Assembly (NCBI GenBank): GCA_021904315.1
Contig: CM038917.1
Location: 1,364,001-1,428,000, forward strand
Source of the DNA: Sphagnum magellanicum
Lineage: Eukaryota; Streptophyta; Sphagnopsida; Sphagnales; Sphagnaceae
Length of the DNA stretch: 64,000 bases
Reading direction: 5' to 3'
In this document: one piece after another, positions 10,240 through 22,841 of the stretch
How the letters are laid out: each line of letters opens with the position of its first letter
Position numbering within the stretch: position 1 is the first letter of the stretch
Notes under the pieces: model-generated
The model's input: only the letters and a program-made list of their open reading frames with translations
Database searches by the model: none
What the model was told of the DNA's origin: nothing
Translations under genes and position numbers: made by a program

Positions 10240-13200
10240 TACCAATGAGCAAAAGGTCAAAGATTTTCAATAACTAGAAACCTACATGTGTTACATGATA
10301 CCTTAATTGCAACACTAATACCTCACCTGGTGCCACTAAACTTCAATACCAGAACAACACCAGTATTCTAACTCATGTGAGGCTGACTTCAATATGTAAT
10401 TTGCTTAGATCACAGAGAGATGAGAAATAGTAACTACAAACTATGCTCAATCAGCATATGATCTCCCTCTTCCCCCTCAATTGCCCAGCAAGCAAGAGGA
10501 GTACAAGGCTCAAGCTGTGTACTAAGCACTGAGCAGGTACTCTTTAAAAAAAAATTTACAAGTGTGCATAAAACCTAATGCAGCCTCAGAGGAAATGATT
10601 GTCCAGCATGAAAGAACATCTAGAACACAAGACTTTGAGATGCATTGCACCAGTTCCTGGCCTGCATGAACACATGTCTGTCCAATAATTTACTTAATAT
10701 TGAAGGTTTTATGTTGAAAAATAAAAATATTCCCAAATTTTCTCTACTTGCCTTCACCAAATGTGTTTTTTTTTGAAAATTTCAACGTTTTTAAAAATAA
10801 TACAATTTGTGTGGAAGCTGCCAACTTCTGAGATACTATGTACGGTATTCTGGAGACTGCAAAGAGCATCTGAAATGAAAGGAGGACATTCCATGATGCT
10901 TCTTGTCACAGAAGTGGAAAAATGTTAAGTTAATGTAAGGATATTTTTCTTTGTGTAGAATAATTTGGAATGTTCTATGAATGCCGTGAAGCAAGTCAAG
11001 ATCCGTGATCGTACAACCATACTGCAGCAACCCTTCACAGACTCTCGTGCAGAATTTGAGTTGTGGCTTCAACTGATTCTGAGGTTGACAGCCAAACTAG
11101 TTGGTTTCTAGATTGTTGACGACTGAGTCTGAGGTGTAGAATTCCATTTTTGTTTTCAGACCAGTCCATTTTACATAAGACACACGGTACTACCTACTAG
11201 AAGAGAGAAATCACAGCATAAAATATCAAACTGAGAGAACTTGAGCATCTATCAGGTTGGCCACCTCTTTACTTCCACCCTTTGTGACCCTCCTCTTATT
11301 CTCACTATTCATTGGTTGCCCCAATTGGTAGTTGATTGAATCCTAAAAGGGTGGTACCTTGTGGAGGTCAGCCAATGTTGCTCAATTCTTAACCTCTAAA
11401 TGCATGGCACCATTTGGAGGTCAGCTTACAGTACAATTGGTCAGATTATGAAAATTAAAAGAGTGTGCTCACTGAAACATCAGACAAGATAATCGACCAA
11501 TTGCAAAGTGAGTTAATAAACGCTGCCCACGTGTCCCCTCCCAAATATACCTGCTACTCCTTTAATATTGGCCTTAGGCTTTGGCTGCTTGTTCCATTAG
11601 GCATATTTTTATTTCATTGAACCCTGTCTTGATTTGGTAAGTTACTGCCAAGCATTTTATCCCAATGAGATGTCACTTGCCAACTCAATTTTATAGTGTG
11701 AATGGGATAGAGTTGGGATTAGTTTATTTTCTTTGTTAATTCTTGTTTTCATCTAGATGTCCCTCCCCTTCCCCCAAAATTGACATGGACTTCACCAATT
11801 TCAAAATGACATTTTCTGTTTATCAGGTATTTAGGAGTTAATTTTCTTATTAGTTTTGTGAAGCAGAAGTACTAAGATGTCTTTAGCATCCAATTAGGTA
11901 GAATTTTGAAAGGACTTTTGTCCTTTCATTTCCCCTATGGTGCTAGTTATGCTATGTACTGGGGAGTTCCAATTGTGTTTCCAATGTGTAAACACTTGTT
12001 ATTGTGCTTTTGGCGATGGGAAGTTTGTATTGAAATTTCATTCTACCTTTTTAATATTATGGGTTTATTATTTAATGACACAGTGGATCATGTCCATTCG
12101 ACCTCAGTTAAACTATGAAATTAAGCACCCCAGCTTGAAAATATTTTTGAGGTTGTGTCCTCCCCAGATTTCTACATTAGGTTTGGGCAGGTAGGGTGAA
12201 ACATCCAAGGATGCTTACTTTTTTTGCCCTCCATATGTGGTTTATATCCAAATTTGAATAAATCTTCATATGGATGCTGTGCCAACTACAACCTAATTTT
12301 AAAAAATGAATAACACGACTGGAGAGGGAGTTTGAGATAGTCTTCAATCCAATCTACTTTCATCCATTTCCCATAGGTAAGCACTACTCCATATTATCTA
12401 GGTTGATAGTTGACATCTCCAAGGTTGTTGTGGGCATGTCAAAGTGATACTTCCAATGACACATTGATAAAAACTCTCTCTCTCTCTCTCTCACACACAG
12501 CACAACATCAGCACACCATGCACTTGTGTTGACAACATCAGACTCGCAACCTTTTGCCCTGAGTTGAATCAGCCATTTGGGTTCCAGAAGTTGATGGGAC
12601 AATGGGAGCCTCTTTTGTCCCAATTTCGAAGTACAACTTCTCACCCAAATGTACTCATCTTGTGACCCTAAAAAAATGTTTTGATTCAGTTCTTGTAAAT
12701 TTGTGTAAATACTGTAGTACTTTGGCATCTTCAAGACTTATTATATTATATTCAGAAATGCTGAAATTTCAAAAAAAAATTGTTCAAAAATCAAAGTTTT
12801 GTGAAGGAAATTAAAGAATGTTTGAAAATATTCTGAATTTTTAAATTTTCAACGAGAATTAATTAATTATTCAACAAACATGTGTTGACGCTGCCCTTGT
12901 AGTATGGTATATAGTAAATCCACTTTAAGATAAAATAAAATAAAATAAATATTAAGATGAAAAGCATCTCAACCCACACCCCCTTTGAGGCCTCTATTGG
13001 ACACGTAAGTGTATATGATTATGATTTACACTTACACTGGATTTACATGCCATATGTACATACTACTATTGACACTTACATGCACAACACTTTTCCAAAC
13101 CCATTTTACACTACTTTAAGGCTCTACTTCATCCAAAGTATAGTGTGCAAGCAATTTTCAGATAACTTGTGAACTCTGACCATAATCAACTCATCTCATA

Positions 13201-14005
13201 ATATGACCGGAAGCTACTTTGAAATCAATCCTGATCACAACCAACTCATTTCATGATCATGGGTTGAAAACTACCCTGACATTGACCCTGATCATACCCA
13301 CAACTCATTTCCTAATGGGAAGCTACTTGCCCAACATACCCAACTCACCTCGTCCATCATATCAATAGCCACAACCCCAGCTATCCTTAAAGAATGTGAA
13401 TCATGGTTTCACAACAAGATTTATACAACCATATTCACTTCAATTAGAGTGAACAAAAAAAACATGCATGCACACACACACACACTCAACATATAAAACA
13501 GACCGTAAAGAAAGCACTAGCCTGATTTTTTTACACTATGAGGAGTGGGTCATAAAAGAGAGAATTTTGATAAATTATGGGGCATATCACAAAATTTTCA
13601 ATCATTTCAGGAGTTGTCATTTATTGAGTGTTTTACATCAAGTAACTCCCTTGGAGTGAGGAGTTCCCAGAATGATCACTCTTGACTCTCACCTCGAGGC
13701 GGTTGTTGCAAGAACTCACCGATCCATGGGAATTACCCTCTACATAAAGCACTTCGAGAAAGTCCATGCATGCAGAGGGTATCTTATATTCAGGAATATC
13801 CCTCTTAGAAAAGAGGAGGGATATTATTATTATGCCTACTCCTTAAGAGTGGTACCAATAAGAACCCTCCCCCTCCTACACATCATGATCTATGCACCTA
13901 TGTTTGGCTTCATGACAATTTTGCCTGACTCTTTGTGACGGATAAAACCCAAAGTGGGGACACGCCCAAAATGTAGGTCTGGGCACTGGACTTATTGCTT
14001 CCTCC
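10240..14005. other. Intergenic with microsatellites
   Basis: No gene recognised. Simple repeats seen: a (TC)n run near 12474-12492 followed by a short CA run, an AAAAT run near 12930-12950, and a (CA)n run near 13472-13488. A CACGTG hexamer lies near 11528 but no gene follows it. Small open frames on both strands have no recognisable content. Confidence 0.5.
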
Positions 14006-14820
14006 TAGGCAGATTTGGATTTAACTAGCCATATTATTTCAAGGAACTCTTAAAACTGTAGCCACTAGACATAAATATGGCGATACCTTTCCAAAAAATA
14101 TAGTTTTTTTGGGGGGTCACTTTTAGATGATATTGAAAAAACAAGGGGAATTTGTGACAGAATATTTTGTTTTCAGAAATCTCTGTGGCCTTTCGAGAAT
14201 TTGTTGCCAAAGAGAAAAGACTGCTCCTCGGCACTCTTTTTGGCCTTGCCTACCAAGGCAAGGATATTGTGTTTAGATTCATTATAGAGTATAGTAGCTT
14301 AAGGGATTTTGGCCCCTAGGTAGTAGGTCTATTTTTATATGAGGATTTTTGAAAGACTATATTTTGGCTTGTGTTGAAACTTGAGATTAGGTATAGAGTT
14401 ATGATATCTTGAAGGATTTTGGTTTCTTTTAGAGGATTGTTTTTGAAGATTATATTTTTGCATGGTGAAATATTTGAATTTCCATAATTCTTCTTTTGCC
14501 TTAAGAAACTTTTAAAATGTAAATGGCAAGGCCAGAGTGTGACACACCCCTTGGTGGAGTCACTCAGAGTGATGAACATCCCTAGGCAGATTTTGACTTA
14601 ACTGGTGACTCCTTGCGAGACAACTCCAAAATGTGTAGCCAGTAGAAATGCATAATGTGGTACTCAAAAATCAGTTTTCTGTCACAATTTGGCGATTCTT
14701 GTTTCTTTAAAAAAAGAGAGAATGTGCAACAGAATATTCCCTTTATAGAAAACTATGTTGCCTTTTGACAAATTTTGGCCAAAAAAAAGAAAAGAAAAGG
14801 TAAAGTGTGCTTCTTTGGAG
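14006..14820. repeat. Diverged direct repeat, offset about 570 bp
   Basis: Text beginning with CCTAGGCAGATTT, followed by a TTAACT word and GTAGCCA, occurs near 14008 and again near 14581. Later matching segments (ACAGAATATT near 14155 and 14735, then the TTTGCC/TTTGGCC area) keep nearly the same offset. This indicates an old tandem duplication of 500-600 bp with many substitutions and indels. Confidence 0.55.
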
Positions 14821-15150
14821 AAGGCGCCTTATTTTGAGAATTGCCTCCACCTTGGGTCTTTACTCTGAACATAATAACTATTTACATACTTACATTGGAA
14901 ACAGTGCAGAATATCGTCACAGAACATAAAATAGAAAAAAACAAATGACTACCAAAAACAAATCTTTCTTCCTATGTTCCCATAGGGTAGTGGTAAATAA
15001 TAAATTAAAAGAAAGCCCATTCCCAAAACTGATGGCTATTCTCAGAGTGTCCCCACAGAGATTAAAAAACTGTTGTCCAACATACTTCCAGTTACAGCGA
15101 CAAATACGTTCTCAAAAAGTCTCCAATGCTTTCCCTAAGCATCCCCTTTC

Positions 15151-15308
15151 AGTTCCCATTCCGTTCCGAAATACAACGTGTTCCCAAATCGGTTCCCAAT
15201 CAGTTCTCGATCAGTTCTCAATCTGTTCCCACATGGTTCCCAATAAGTTCCCAATCAGTTCTCAATCAGTTCCCAATCTGTTCCCACGTGGTTCCCAATC
15301 AGTTCTGC
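15151..15308. repeat. Minisatellite in the PFP upstream region, about 11-bp unit
   Basis: GTTCCCAATCA and close variants (GTTCTCAATCA, GTTCCCAATCT) repeat about a dozen times. A higher-order copy of about 55 bp is visible: ATCTGTTCCCACRTGG occurs twice. It lies some 280-440 bp before the PFP start codon. Confidence 0.8.
15284..15291. promoter_or_regulatory. Perfect G-box CCACGTGG upstream of PFP alpha
   Basis: CCACGTGG arises inside the minisatellite, about 295 bp before the ATG. The sister repeat copy carries CACATGG instead, so only one copy is a G-box. G-boxes bind bZIP and bHLH factors in plants. That this one acts on PFP is inference. Confidence 0.45.
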
Positions 15309-15485
15309 AATAGTTTCATTATCTTCCCAAAGGAGTCATGCATTCTTTCTCTTTTCCACTGCATACACCTTTCAAGACCTTCTCTCCTTCTTGTATTTGT
15401 GTATGTGAGGAGCTTCCCTTTTCATTGTTGAAAGAAGAGTAAGATCCTGACAGGAGAAGGAACTCACGGATTTCAACAAACTTGA

Positions 15486-15570
15486 AAGACACAGAAAGAG
15501 AGACAGAAACAGAGAGAGAAACGGAGACACAGAGAGAAAAACAGATACAGAGAGAGACAGAGAGAGAGGA
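15486..15570 (+). promoter_or_regulatory. GA-rich 5' leader of PFP alpha
   Basis: An AGAGAGAC/ACAGAG tract runs almost to the start codon. Purine-rich leaders with GAGA words are common in plants and can bind BPC-type factors. The transcription start is not determinable from sequence. Confidence 0.5.
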
Positions 15571-15586
15571 GCTTGATTATCTGGAG

Positions 15587-18500
15587 ATGGGATTGGAAGC
15601 AAAACAATCTGGGTTGCAAGGGCTGCCTCTAGTAAGGAGCAAGTATGAGCCTGAGATTCCTCCTTTCCTCAAGGTAAGAAAGAAAGAATTTCTTTCCTTT
15701 CCTCTTGGATGATCAACACCCATTTTCACAGACACAGTGGATCTTTTTCCTTTGTCTTGGGGCCTCTTGTTACCATTCTCTTTGGCAATGATACCTCAGA
15801 AGTAGTAGCAATAGTATCCATAGCTTTGTCTCTTGCTGGCTGCATCCCATTCTTTGAAAATCATAGCAACCCATTTTGGGATCTGGCGTTTTTTCCAATA
15901 CCCCACACTCTTGATGTAGACAATTTGGTGCCCTTCTCAGACAGCTTCGTCGAATTGGGTTGGTGTGATTTTGCTGGCATTGCAAAATCAGTGTCCAACT
16001 CATAAGAATGCACTCTTTTCTGGGTATCGAAATGTGTGGATTAGGGTCAAGAGGTTGTGGGTTTTTCTGTTACAGTTTCTTTGCAAGAGATTGTGTGTGT
16101 GTGTATGCATCAAAGATCCCAAAAAAGAAAAAGAAATTCACTTGATGGGTAGGACATTGTGGAGATTTGGAAATGGACACTTGATGGGTCCCGACTCCCT
16201 GTGATGGTGGTGGTGATGATGATGACAACAGGGAAGCAATATCAAAGTGGTGAAGGGGGATGGCACCACAGCATCAGACCCATCTGATGCACTTGCCATA
16301 AGCCGAGCTTATCCTTACACCTATGCTCAGCCTCTGGTGCATTTGGAGGCTGCTGATGCTGGACCTGCAAAGCACCCATCAATCAGGTTTCTTTCCTGAC
16401 AGGGTGCTTTTTGTCAAAAGTTTCTGTCCAGCAGTGCAATATTGTTTTTCATGTCACTGCCTTTCTCTTTTCAATTCTGTGGAGAGAATTCCAGAGCAAT
16501 ATCAAGAAGCAATTCGATGACATGGAGATTTTTTTTCCATCTCTTGACATCAACATGTCCGTACCACATAGAACCCCTTTTGTTGTAAAGGTTTTCTATG
16601 TGGGAAGCGGCTGCTGATCAGGAAGTTCTCAAGATTGTTCTTATGTGGCATTTTATAGGCACCATTCTCAAGTAGAGGGCACTTGGAGATGGTGGGATGA
16701 GGTTTGTTGGTGGTTCTTGATAGTGTGAATAATTGAGGAGGGTCTTTTAGAGCAATGATTTTATTCATTTATTTATTTTTCTTCCCCCTCCCCTGGTCTT
16801 ACTAATGTCCTCATATTTGAATGCAGACTGGGTGTGGTATTTTGTGGCCGGCAATCACCTGGAGGTCATAATATCATCACGGGTCTGTTTGATGCACTGA
16901 AGAAGCACAACAGTGAGAGTACTCTGATTGGATTTACTGGTGAGTGAGTGTTTCAAGCATTGCTGCTGCTCTATGAAATTGTTGATGCTGGATGTGAATC
17001 AGTCTGCAAGAACTGTCAAGCTTCATTGCACAGGTGCATGAGGACTTTGCAAAAAATTCAAGAAAGAGGGTGTCTTTTGTTCAGATCCTTTCACTTGTTG
17101 TACGCTTGACCAAACACACACTTGCTGTGCTTATAGAAATTCACCAAGAAATCACACAGTACAATTGGGTTCAAACTGATCACTGGTGAATCATCATCCA
17201 ACACATAAACTGATGTGGTGAACATGTGCTGGCTTGTTGAAACGAAACAGGTGGATCTGAAGGATTATTTGCTCAGACATTTGTGGAGATAACCAGTGAG
17301 ATTCTCATCAACTATCGTAACCAGGGTAAGGTGCTTCTTCTGTTGTTGCTCATGGATTTCTTTGCCTGCTTGCTTGGCTTCAGCAATCAGCCCTTCCTTC
17401 TGCTCTCTGTCCAAACAGAGCAACATTGCCAATGGGCACAAACAACCCTGCAACTGTGTCTTACGATGTAAAGAAATAAGTTCATTTTTTTGTGGAAGAA
17501 AGCTTCATGTAAGTAGCTAGACATGATTAGTAACATGCACTTTGGGACATCAGAGATGTAATAATATACTTCCCACAGAATCCCTCCCTACAGGTAAATG
17601 GTCTACTAATTTTGAGGAGAGAAATCTGAAGTTGGGTCAAAATTTTGTGTCTTTTTACAGGTGGGTTTGATTTGTTGGGCCGAACAAAGGACCAGATTAG
17701 GTCTCTTCAGCAAGTCAATGATGCTAAGATAGCCTGTCAAACACTAAAGCTAGACGGGCTTGTTCTTGTCGGAGGCAAGTCATGACAACCTCTTTCTGAG
17801 TTTCAGTTGTTTTCTCAAGCCAGAAAGTGGGATCTCAATGTGTTCACATTTGAATGTTTATGACAAATTCTGCTTAACACTCAAAAAAGTTCTCCATTGC
17901 GGTGCTACACTCCATCTCTGTCTAGTGAAGAAGTGACTGAGCATACATTATTCATTCAGTTGTCCACATCTGTCTTCTGGCATACACTAAGGCAGGTCAT
18001 AAAATCCAGCTTAGTTTGTAATCTGGATATCACTATGGGATAACCTGTGTTGCAAAGAAAGGGGATGTGGAAGCAGTTTTGTCCTATATTTGGTAGAAGA
18101 CTGACACTGCATCTGAGTGCTGCACAGGCTGTGGCACAAACACAGATGCTGCACAGTTAGCAGAAACCTTTGTTGCATCTGGATGTGCAACTAAGGTGCA
18201 ACATCCACCTTGCTTGAACTTTGATGCTGCTGTTTCTCTTTGATTCTTCGTTGCATTCTATATGCGTAGCCTTATGCTGGGCTCAAGTAAGTGAAACTGG
18301 GGTAAAGCCAAACATTCTTCATGAATGTTGTTATACCTGATTTTAGGCAATGACCCAAGTGGCTGAACTTTAACAATTTTACACTTGCAGGTGATTGGTG
18401 TACCAGTGGCAATTGATGGAGATCTGAAGAATCAGTTTGTTGAGACTGATGTGGGTTTTGACAGCACCTGCAAGGTATGTACTCAGAGCTTTGTCTTGTG

Positions 18501-21500
18501 ATCATCATGACAAAAAGAAAATGGAAACTACTTTCGTTTCTCAAGAAGGATTCCTGTTGTATGCAAATGCACAGTAATGCACAGCATCTGCTGATGATTC
18601 ATCTCTTTGAATTACAACGTAATATGCCTCTTTGGGTGTTAGCCAACATCATGACTCAGTCTTCTTGTTGCTTCTGGAAATCATTTTATTTGCCTCTAAA
18701 CTCTTGACTTTCCACAATGGTAGTTGGGGGGCTGTTTCTTTCTGGCTTCTCACATAATTTGGCTATTTCCCAGGTGTACTCACAGCTGATTAGCAATATC
18801 TGCACAGATGCTCTCTCTGCAGAAAAGGTAATGTCAAGAGGCAGCCACCCACCTACAAAAGCAATTGTTTTGTGTGATGGATCCAAACATAGTATAGACA
18901 TGGAAAAACTCAGTCATTGACTATTATTCTCTGTTCCTGCTCATTCTTTTAAATAGAATGAATCTGCCATGGCTGCCCCTCTTCTCAGATGCTTTGCCCC
19001 CCTGTGAAATCCATTTGATCTGATTTTCTGAAGCCCGAGTTTTGCTATATCAGTGATCATTTACACATGGTTATTGCATGTGGGATGGGTGCAGTATTAC
19101 TACTTCATCAGGCTTATGGGAAGACAGGCATCTCATGTTTCACTAGAATGTGCTCTCCAGTCACACCCTAATATGGTAACTATACCTCATACATTTGCAA
19201 GCTGCATTTTGGCTGTAGATATGCTTACAGGAAATTCATGTATTTACATCCCTTGATCCATTGATTCTGACTCTGGACATTGTATTTGGTGCAGGTCATA
19301 CTTGGCGAGGAAGTTGCAACATCAAAGATGACATTGTTTGATGTAACAAAGCAGATTTGTGATGCTATTCAAGCCCGAGGAGAGCAAGGTATGACTGCCT
19401 CCTGCTTTTCTAAACATGCTGATCTGAGGAAATTTTAGACTGTGCAGTGCCCTGGTATTTCAAACACCCAAGTTGCCATATGTTAAGTTTCCATTCACTA
19501 TCCCGACTTCTATATGACATGCTGCTGAGCAATGGGCACCCAGAATCCTTGGAAATCAGGGAGTCTTCTGGGATGCCTAAACCCTAAACCCTAAACCCTC
19601 CTCTGATCGTGTTTGACTGCATCTTTTGAGTCATGATTCAGACATCAGTTCTGTGGTACTGAACATGGGACAGTACAAATGCAGGCAAATATCATGGTGT
19701 GATCCTTCTGCCAGAGGGTCTCATTGAGAACATTCCTGAATTCTATGCACTGCTCCAGGTAAACCCTCTGGTTTCTGCTACAAAGTAGATTGTTTTCTTA
19801 ACAAGTTAAAGATGTGATATATCCTTGAGCAATTCTCCATCAAGGCAAGGCTTGTGTCTGTATCTGATAGAAGATACAACTTTGGGAACTAGTATTAAGA
19901 AACAGTCAATGAAATACTTGATAGTCTTCAGCTCCATTTGCTGAAAGGATCAAAATGGGTGTGCACCAGTTTTGGACTGAAGGGTATAGATGTCATGCTT
20001 GTTTCAATCAGGAAATCAACAGTCTTCTGAAACAAGATGTGAGCATCGAACACATCTCATCACGTCTTTCACCCTGGGCAGCTGCACTATATGACTTTCT
20101 TCCAATCTTCATCAAGAAGCAGGTAGCCAAAGGTTCTACTTTTTTGCTAATAATTCCGAAAAATCTTGTAGCATGGGGAAGGGCATTATTATCATGTGCA
20201 TCATCTATGATGAGTGTTTGTCAGAAGACTGCACCTGTGACAAATCTATTGGATGGTGGTGCAGCTGCTGTTGGATCGTGAATCAGATGGCTCTGTACAA
20301 TTGTCCCAGGTAAACAATTATGTTGGGATTTGGGTCATAACTAAGTATATTAGGCACACTGTTGTTGGATTCGGTAGAAGTGAGGAAGTTGATTCAAGTT
20401 ATGCAAAAAAGGCAAGGTAGAGAGAGAGGTCTTCATGTAAGCATCAGCTCAGCCATGAAACTGCAGGAATCTGAGGAGCAAATGGTGGTGGAATGTGGCA
20501 GATTGAGACAGAAAAGCTACTGGCGCAGCTGGTTGAGACAGAAATGACGAGACGATCAGTATGCTTCTTTCCTTATCTTGTTCCCTTGCTTGGCTTGCTA
20601 GGTCTGCTGTTAAGTACCCTTGAGGATTGGTCATTTTGACATATACATGGGGCAAGTGCCTTGATCCTAGTGTTGAGTTCATAGGCCGGGCTACCTCAAG
20701 ACCAGTGCAGTCAGTAGCAAACTGAAATCCTGCATATTTATAAGAGCAGCTCCACCCGTGCTCAGTATGCATAACATTCAAGATTAGTTATTTACTTTTT
20801 CTCAACCTCACGCATAAAACTGAAACTGGGACTGCAAGAGGTGAGAGACTACTAATAGCAACTCACCTGGACCAATTGAACCATCTAGCCAATTAACAGC
20901 AGGTGTTAGGCTTTGCTGTGCCTTCTGTTGGCTTCAGCATACTGTGCAAAATTGCTGTGCTGAAACTATTTGGCTGAGCCAAACTGGCATGCTTTGACTT
21001 TTCTTCTTTAAAAATTTGCTGTACAGTGCACTGCTGGTGTTGCTCTTACTGGCATGATTTTTCTGGTTACTTCAATCATGGGTTTTAATGACAATTGCAA
21101 CTCTTGGAATTGGACCCAGTGTTTCTGCCTTTCCAGGCAGTTTAGATATGCTATGATTTGCTATTTGCGATTTGTTTTGAGACAGTGGACCAAAAACAGG
21201 ATGCTTATGCTTAATAAATGGCTTGCAGAAAGCGGGTATCTACACTGGGAAGAAGTTCAATGCCATCTGCCACTTCTTTGGTTATCAAGCCCGAGGATCT
21301 CTCCCTTCCAATTTTGACTGCAACTATGCTTATGTAAGTGCATGCATTATTGTTTTGCAACAGACTCTTTGCACTTTTGTTGAATTCTCAAGTTCCATCA
21401 TCACACCCCTCTCAACTTCATGACCATTTAACAGCTTTTAAACTGATGGAATTGTTTTTGTGAAATCAGGTTCTGGGTCAAACTGCATACTACTTGGCAC

Positions 21501-22530
21501 AAGTAGGCTTGAATGGGTACTTGGCTACTGTGTCCAATTTGAAGCATCCTGTTCATAAGTGGCATTGTGGAGGAGCTCCAATCACTGTATGTCTCACTTG
21601 TCTTCAGCTATCAATCCTTGGCATAATTTTGCTATATTTAGAACTTGTGAGAAATCTGTTCTCTTCCACTCTGCAGTAAGATTTCTTCCCATCATACCAA
21701 ACACACATTTATGTACATCATCGCCCAGAGAGTCCTAACACTGCTTGGTTGGTTTCAGGCAATGATGACAGTAAAGAGGTGGCTACGAGGCCCAGGTGTG
21801 TCTCAAATTGGCAAGCCTGCCGTGCACTGTGCTAAAGTAGACCTTAAGGGCAAGCCTTATGAGTATGTATTCTATAACCTATTTCCGACATGTTTGGTCT
21901 CTTTTTTGAAATCTCTATCAGTTAACAACCAATACATGAGCTATCATAGATATGGAGCCATAGTGTACTTTGGGAAGTTATTGTGTGATATTTCTGTCTA
22001 TTCAAAGCTACCATGTACTTAATAGAGCATCCTATATCTAGTCATGGGTCAGAATATGCTCTCCAATCCATGCGCTTTGTCTGTGATAACAGATTGTTAA
22101 CCCAGAATGCAAGCACCTGGCTGATGGAGGATTTATACAGAAACCCAGGTCCAATTCAGTTTGAAGGTCCTGGCTCCAATTTGATCACATTGACTTTATC
22201 AGCAGAAGAAAACGATTACATTGGCAAGATTCAGGCATTGTGTGCATATCTGGAGAAGGTAAATTGGTGCATTCTTTGCTTGTTTCTGATTTTAGGATGA
22301 TGCCCATTTTTACACTGGTAGCATCTGGTGGTGGAACAAACTGTCAAATGTGGTGACCACAACTGAATGAATGATTTTGACCTGGTGGGTGCCTGTTGCA
22401 GGTGAAGCAGATTGTGAAGCCTGGCTGTTCACAAGAAGTACTCAATGCTGCTCTTATTTCCATGGCCTCAGTCACTGATATCCTGTCAATCATGTCTGCT
22501 CCTGCTTATCGAGGTCTAGCGCCTTTCTGA
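15587..22530 (+). CDS. PFPA: Pyrophosphate--fructose 6-phosphate 1-phosphotransferase, alpha-type subunit
   Basis: Cytosolic PFP interconverts fructose 6-phosphate plus PPi and fructose 1,6-bisphosphate plus Pi; alpha is the regulatory partner of the catalytic beta subunit. I assembled 19 exons (610 aa, near the family's usual ~615): 15587-15673, 16232-16386, 16827-16939, 17251-17325, 17661-17774, 18128-18195, 18391-18474, 18774-18827, 19095-19175, 19295-19388, 19685-19758, 20012-20122, 20265-20309, 20502-20558, 21229-21333, 21470-21586, 21759-21862, 22093-22258, 22402-22530. All junctions keep phase. Motifs: [10 protein letters not shown] 87-96, GGSEGLFAQ 119-127, [10 protein letters not shown] 181-190, [10 protein letters not shown] 211-220, [10 protein letters not shown] 251-260, HFFGYQARG 419-427, [11 protein letters not shown] in exon 18. 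The GG-x-x-TNTDAA form, [13 protein letters not shown] and length mark it as alpha, not beta. Oddities: IDGD where seed-plant alpha has LNGD, and a GC-AG fifth intron. No frame breaks; probably functional. Confidence 0.95.
17775..18127 (+). other. GC-AG intron (fifth intron) of PFP alpha
   Basis: The donor reads AG|GCAAGT, the consensus for the rare GC-AG class, and the acceptor is CACAG|GC. No nearby GT donor keeps the reading frame and the conserved Gly-Gly. The junction falls between G181 and C183. Confidence 0.8.
19576..19598. repeat. Interstitial plant telomere motif in a PFP intron
   Basis: About three perfect copies of CCCTAAA (complement TTTAGGG, the plant telomere heptamer) lie in the tenth intron. 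Short arrays of this kind (telo boxes or repair scars) are common in plant genomes. Confidence 0.85.
20741..21048. mobile_element. MITE in the fourteenth PFP intron
   Basis: The left end TAAGAGCAGCTCCACC and the right end, read on the minus strand, TAAGAGCAACACCAGC form imperfect terminal inverted repeats about 308 bp apart. The interior (GAGAGACTACTAATAGCAAC and following) matches the start of the larger element at 40088. No target duplication is obvious. The element lies wholly within the intron, between exons 14 and 15. Confidence 0.6.
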
Positions 22531-22576
22531 TTTTTAACTTAGAAAACAGTTGTGAAGGTTTTATGTGAGGTTCAAC

Positions 22577-22786
22577 AATAAAGAGTAAAGTTTGTGTGGA
22601 CAAAAATCCAGAGAGTTTCAAAGAAGTTGCTAACACATGATGGCTCAAATTTTTTTTATCAACATCATTTGGTGCAAAAGTTGATGTACACATTGCTTTT
22701 CATTGTGATAATCACCAAGCTTGATGATCTGTTGCTTTCTGAGCACATGTTTTGAATTTCATGACATTGTAACATGAAGCAATAAA
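22577..22786 (+). terminator. Candidate polyadenylation signals of PFP alpha
   Basis: AATAAA occurs at 22577-22582 and at 22781-22786, 47 and 251 bp after the stop codon. Both are plausible plant 3' end signals; the sequence alone does not say which is used. Confidence 0.5.
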
Positions 22787-22841
22787 TGTAACCTTTGATT
22801 TCCAGATTCCCTCTTCTCATTCAAGTTATACTAGTATCTAC

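Noticed and set aside
15587..22530. PFP beta (catalytic) subunit
   Set aside because: The length of 610 aa, the GG-x-x-TNTDAA form and the C-terminal half match alpha; beta is about 565 aa and has GGDD.
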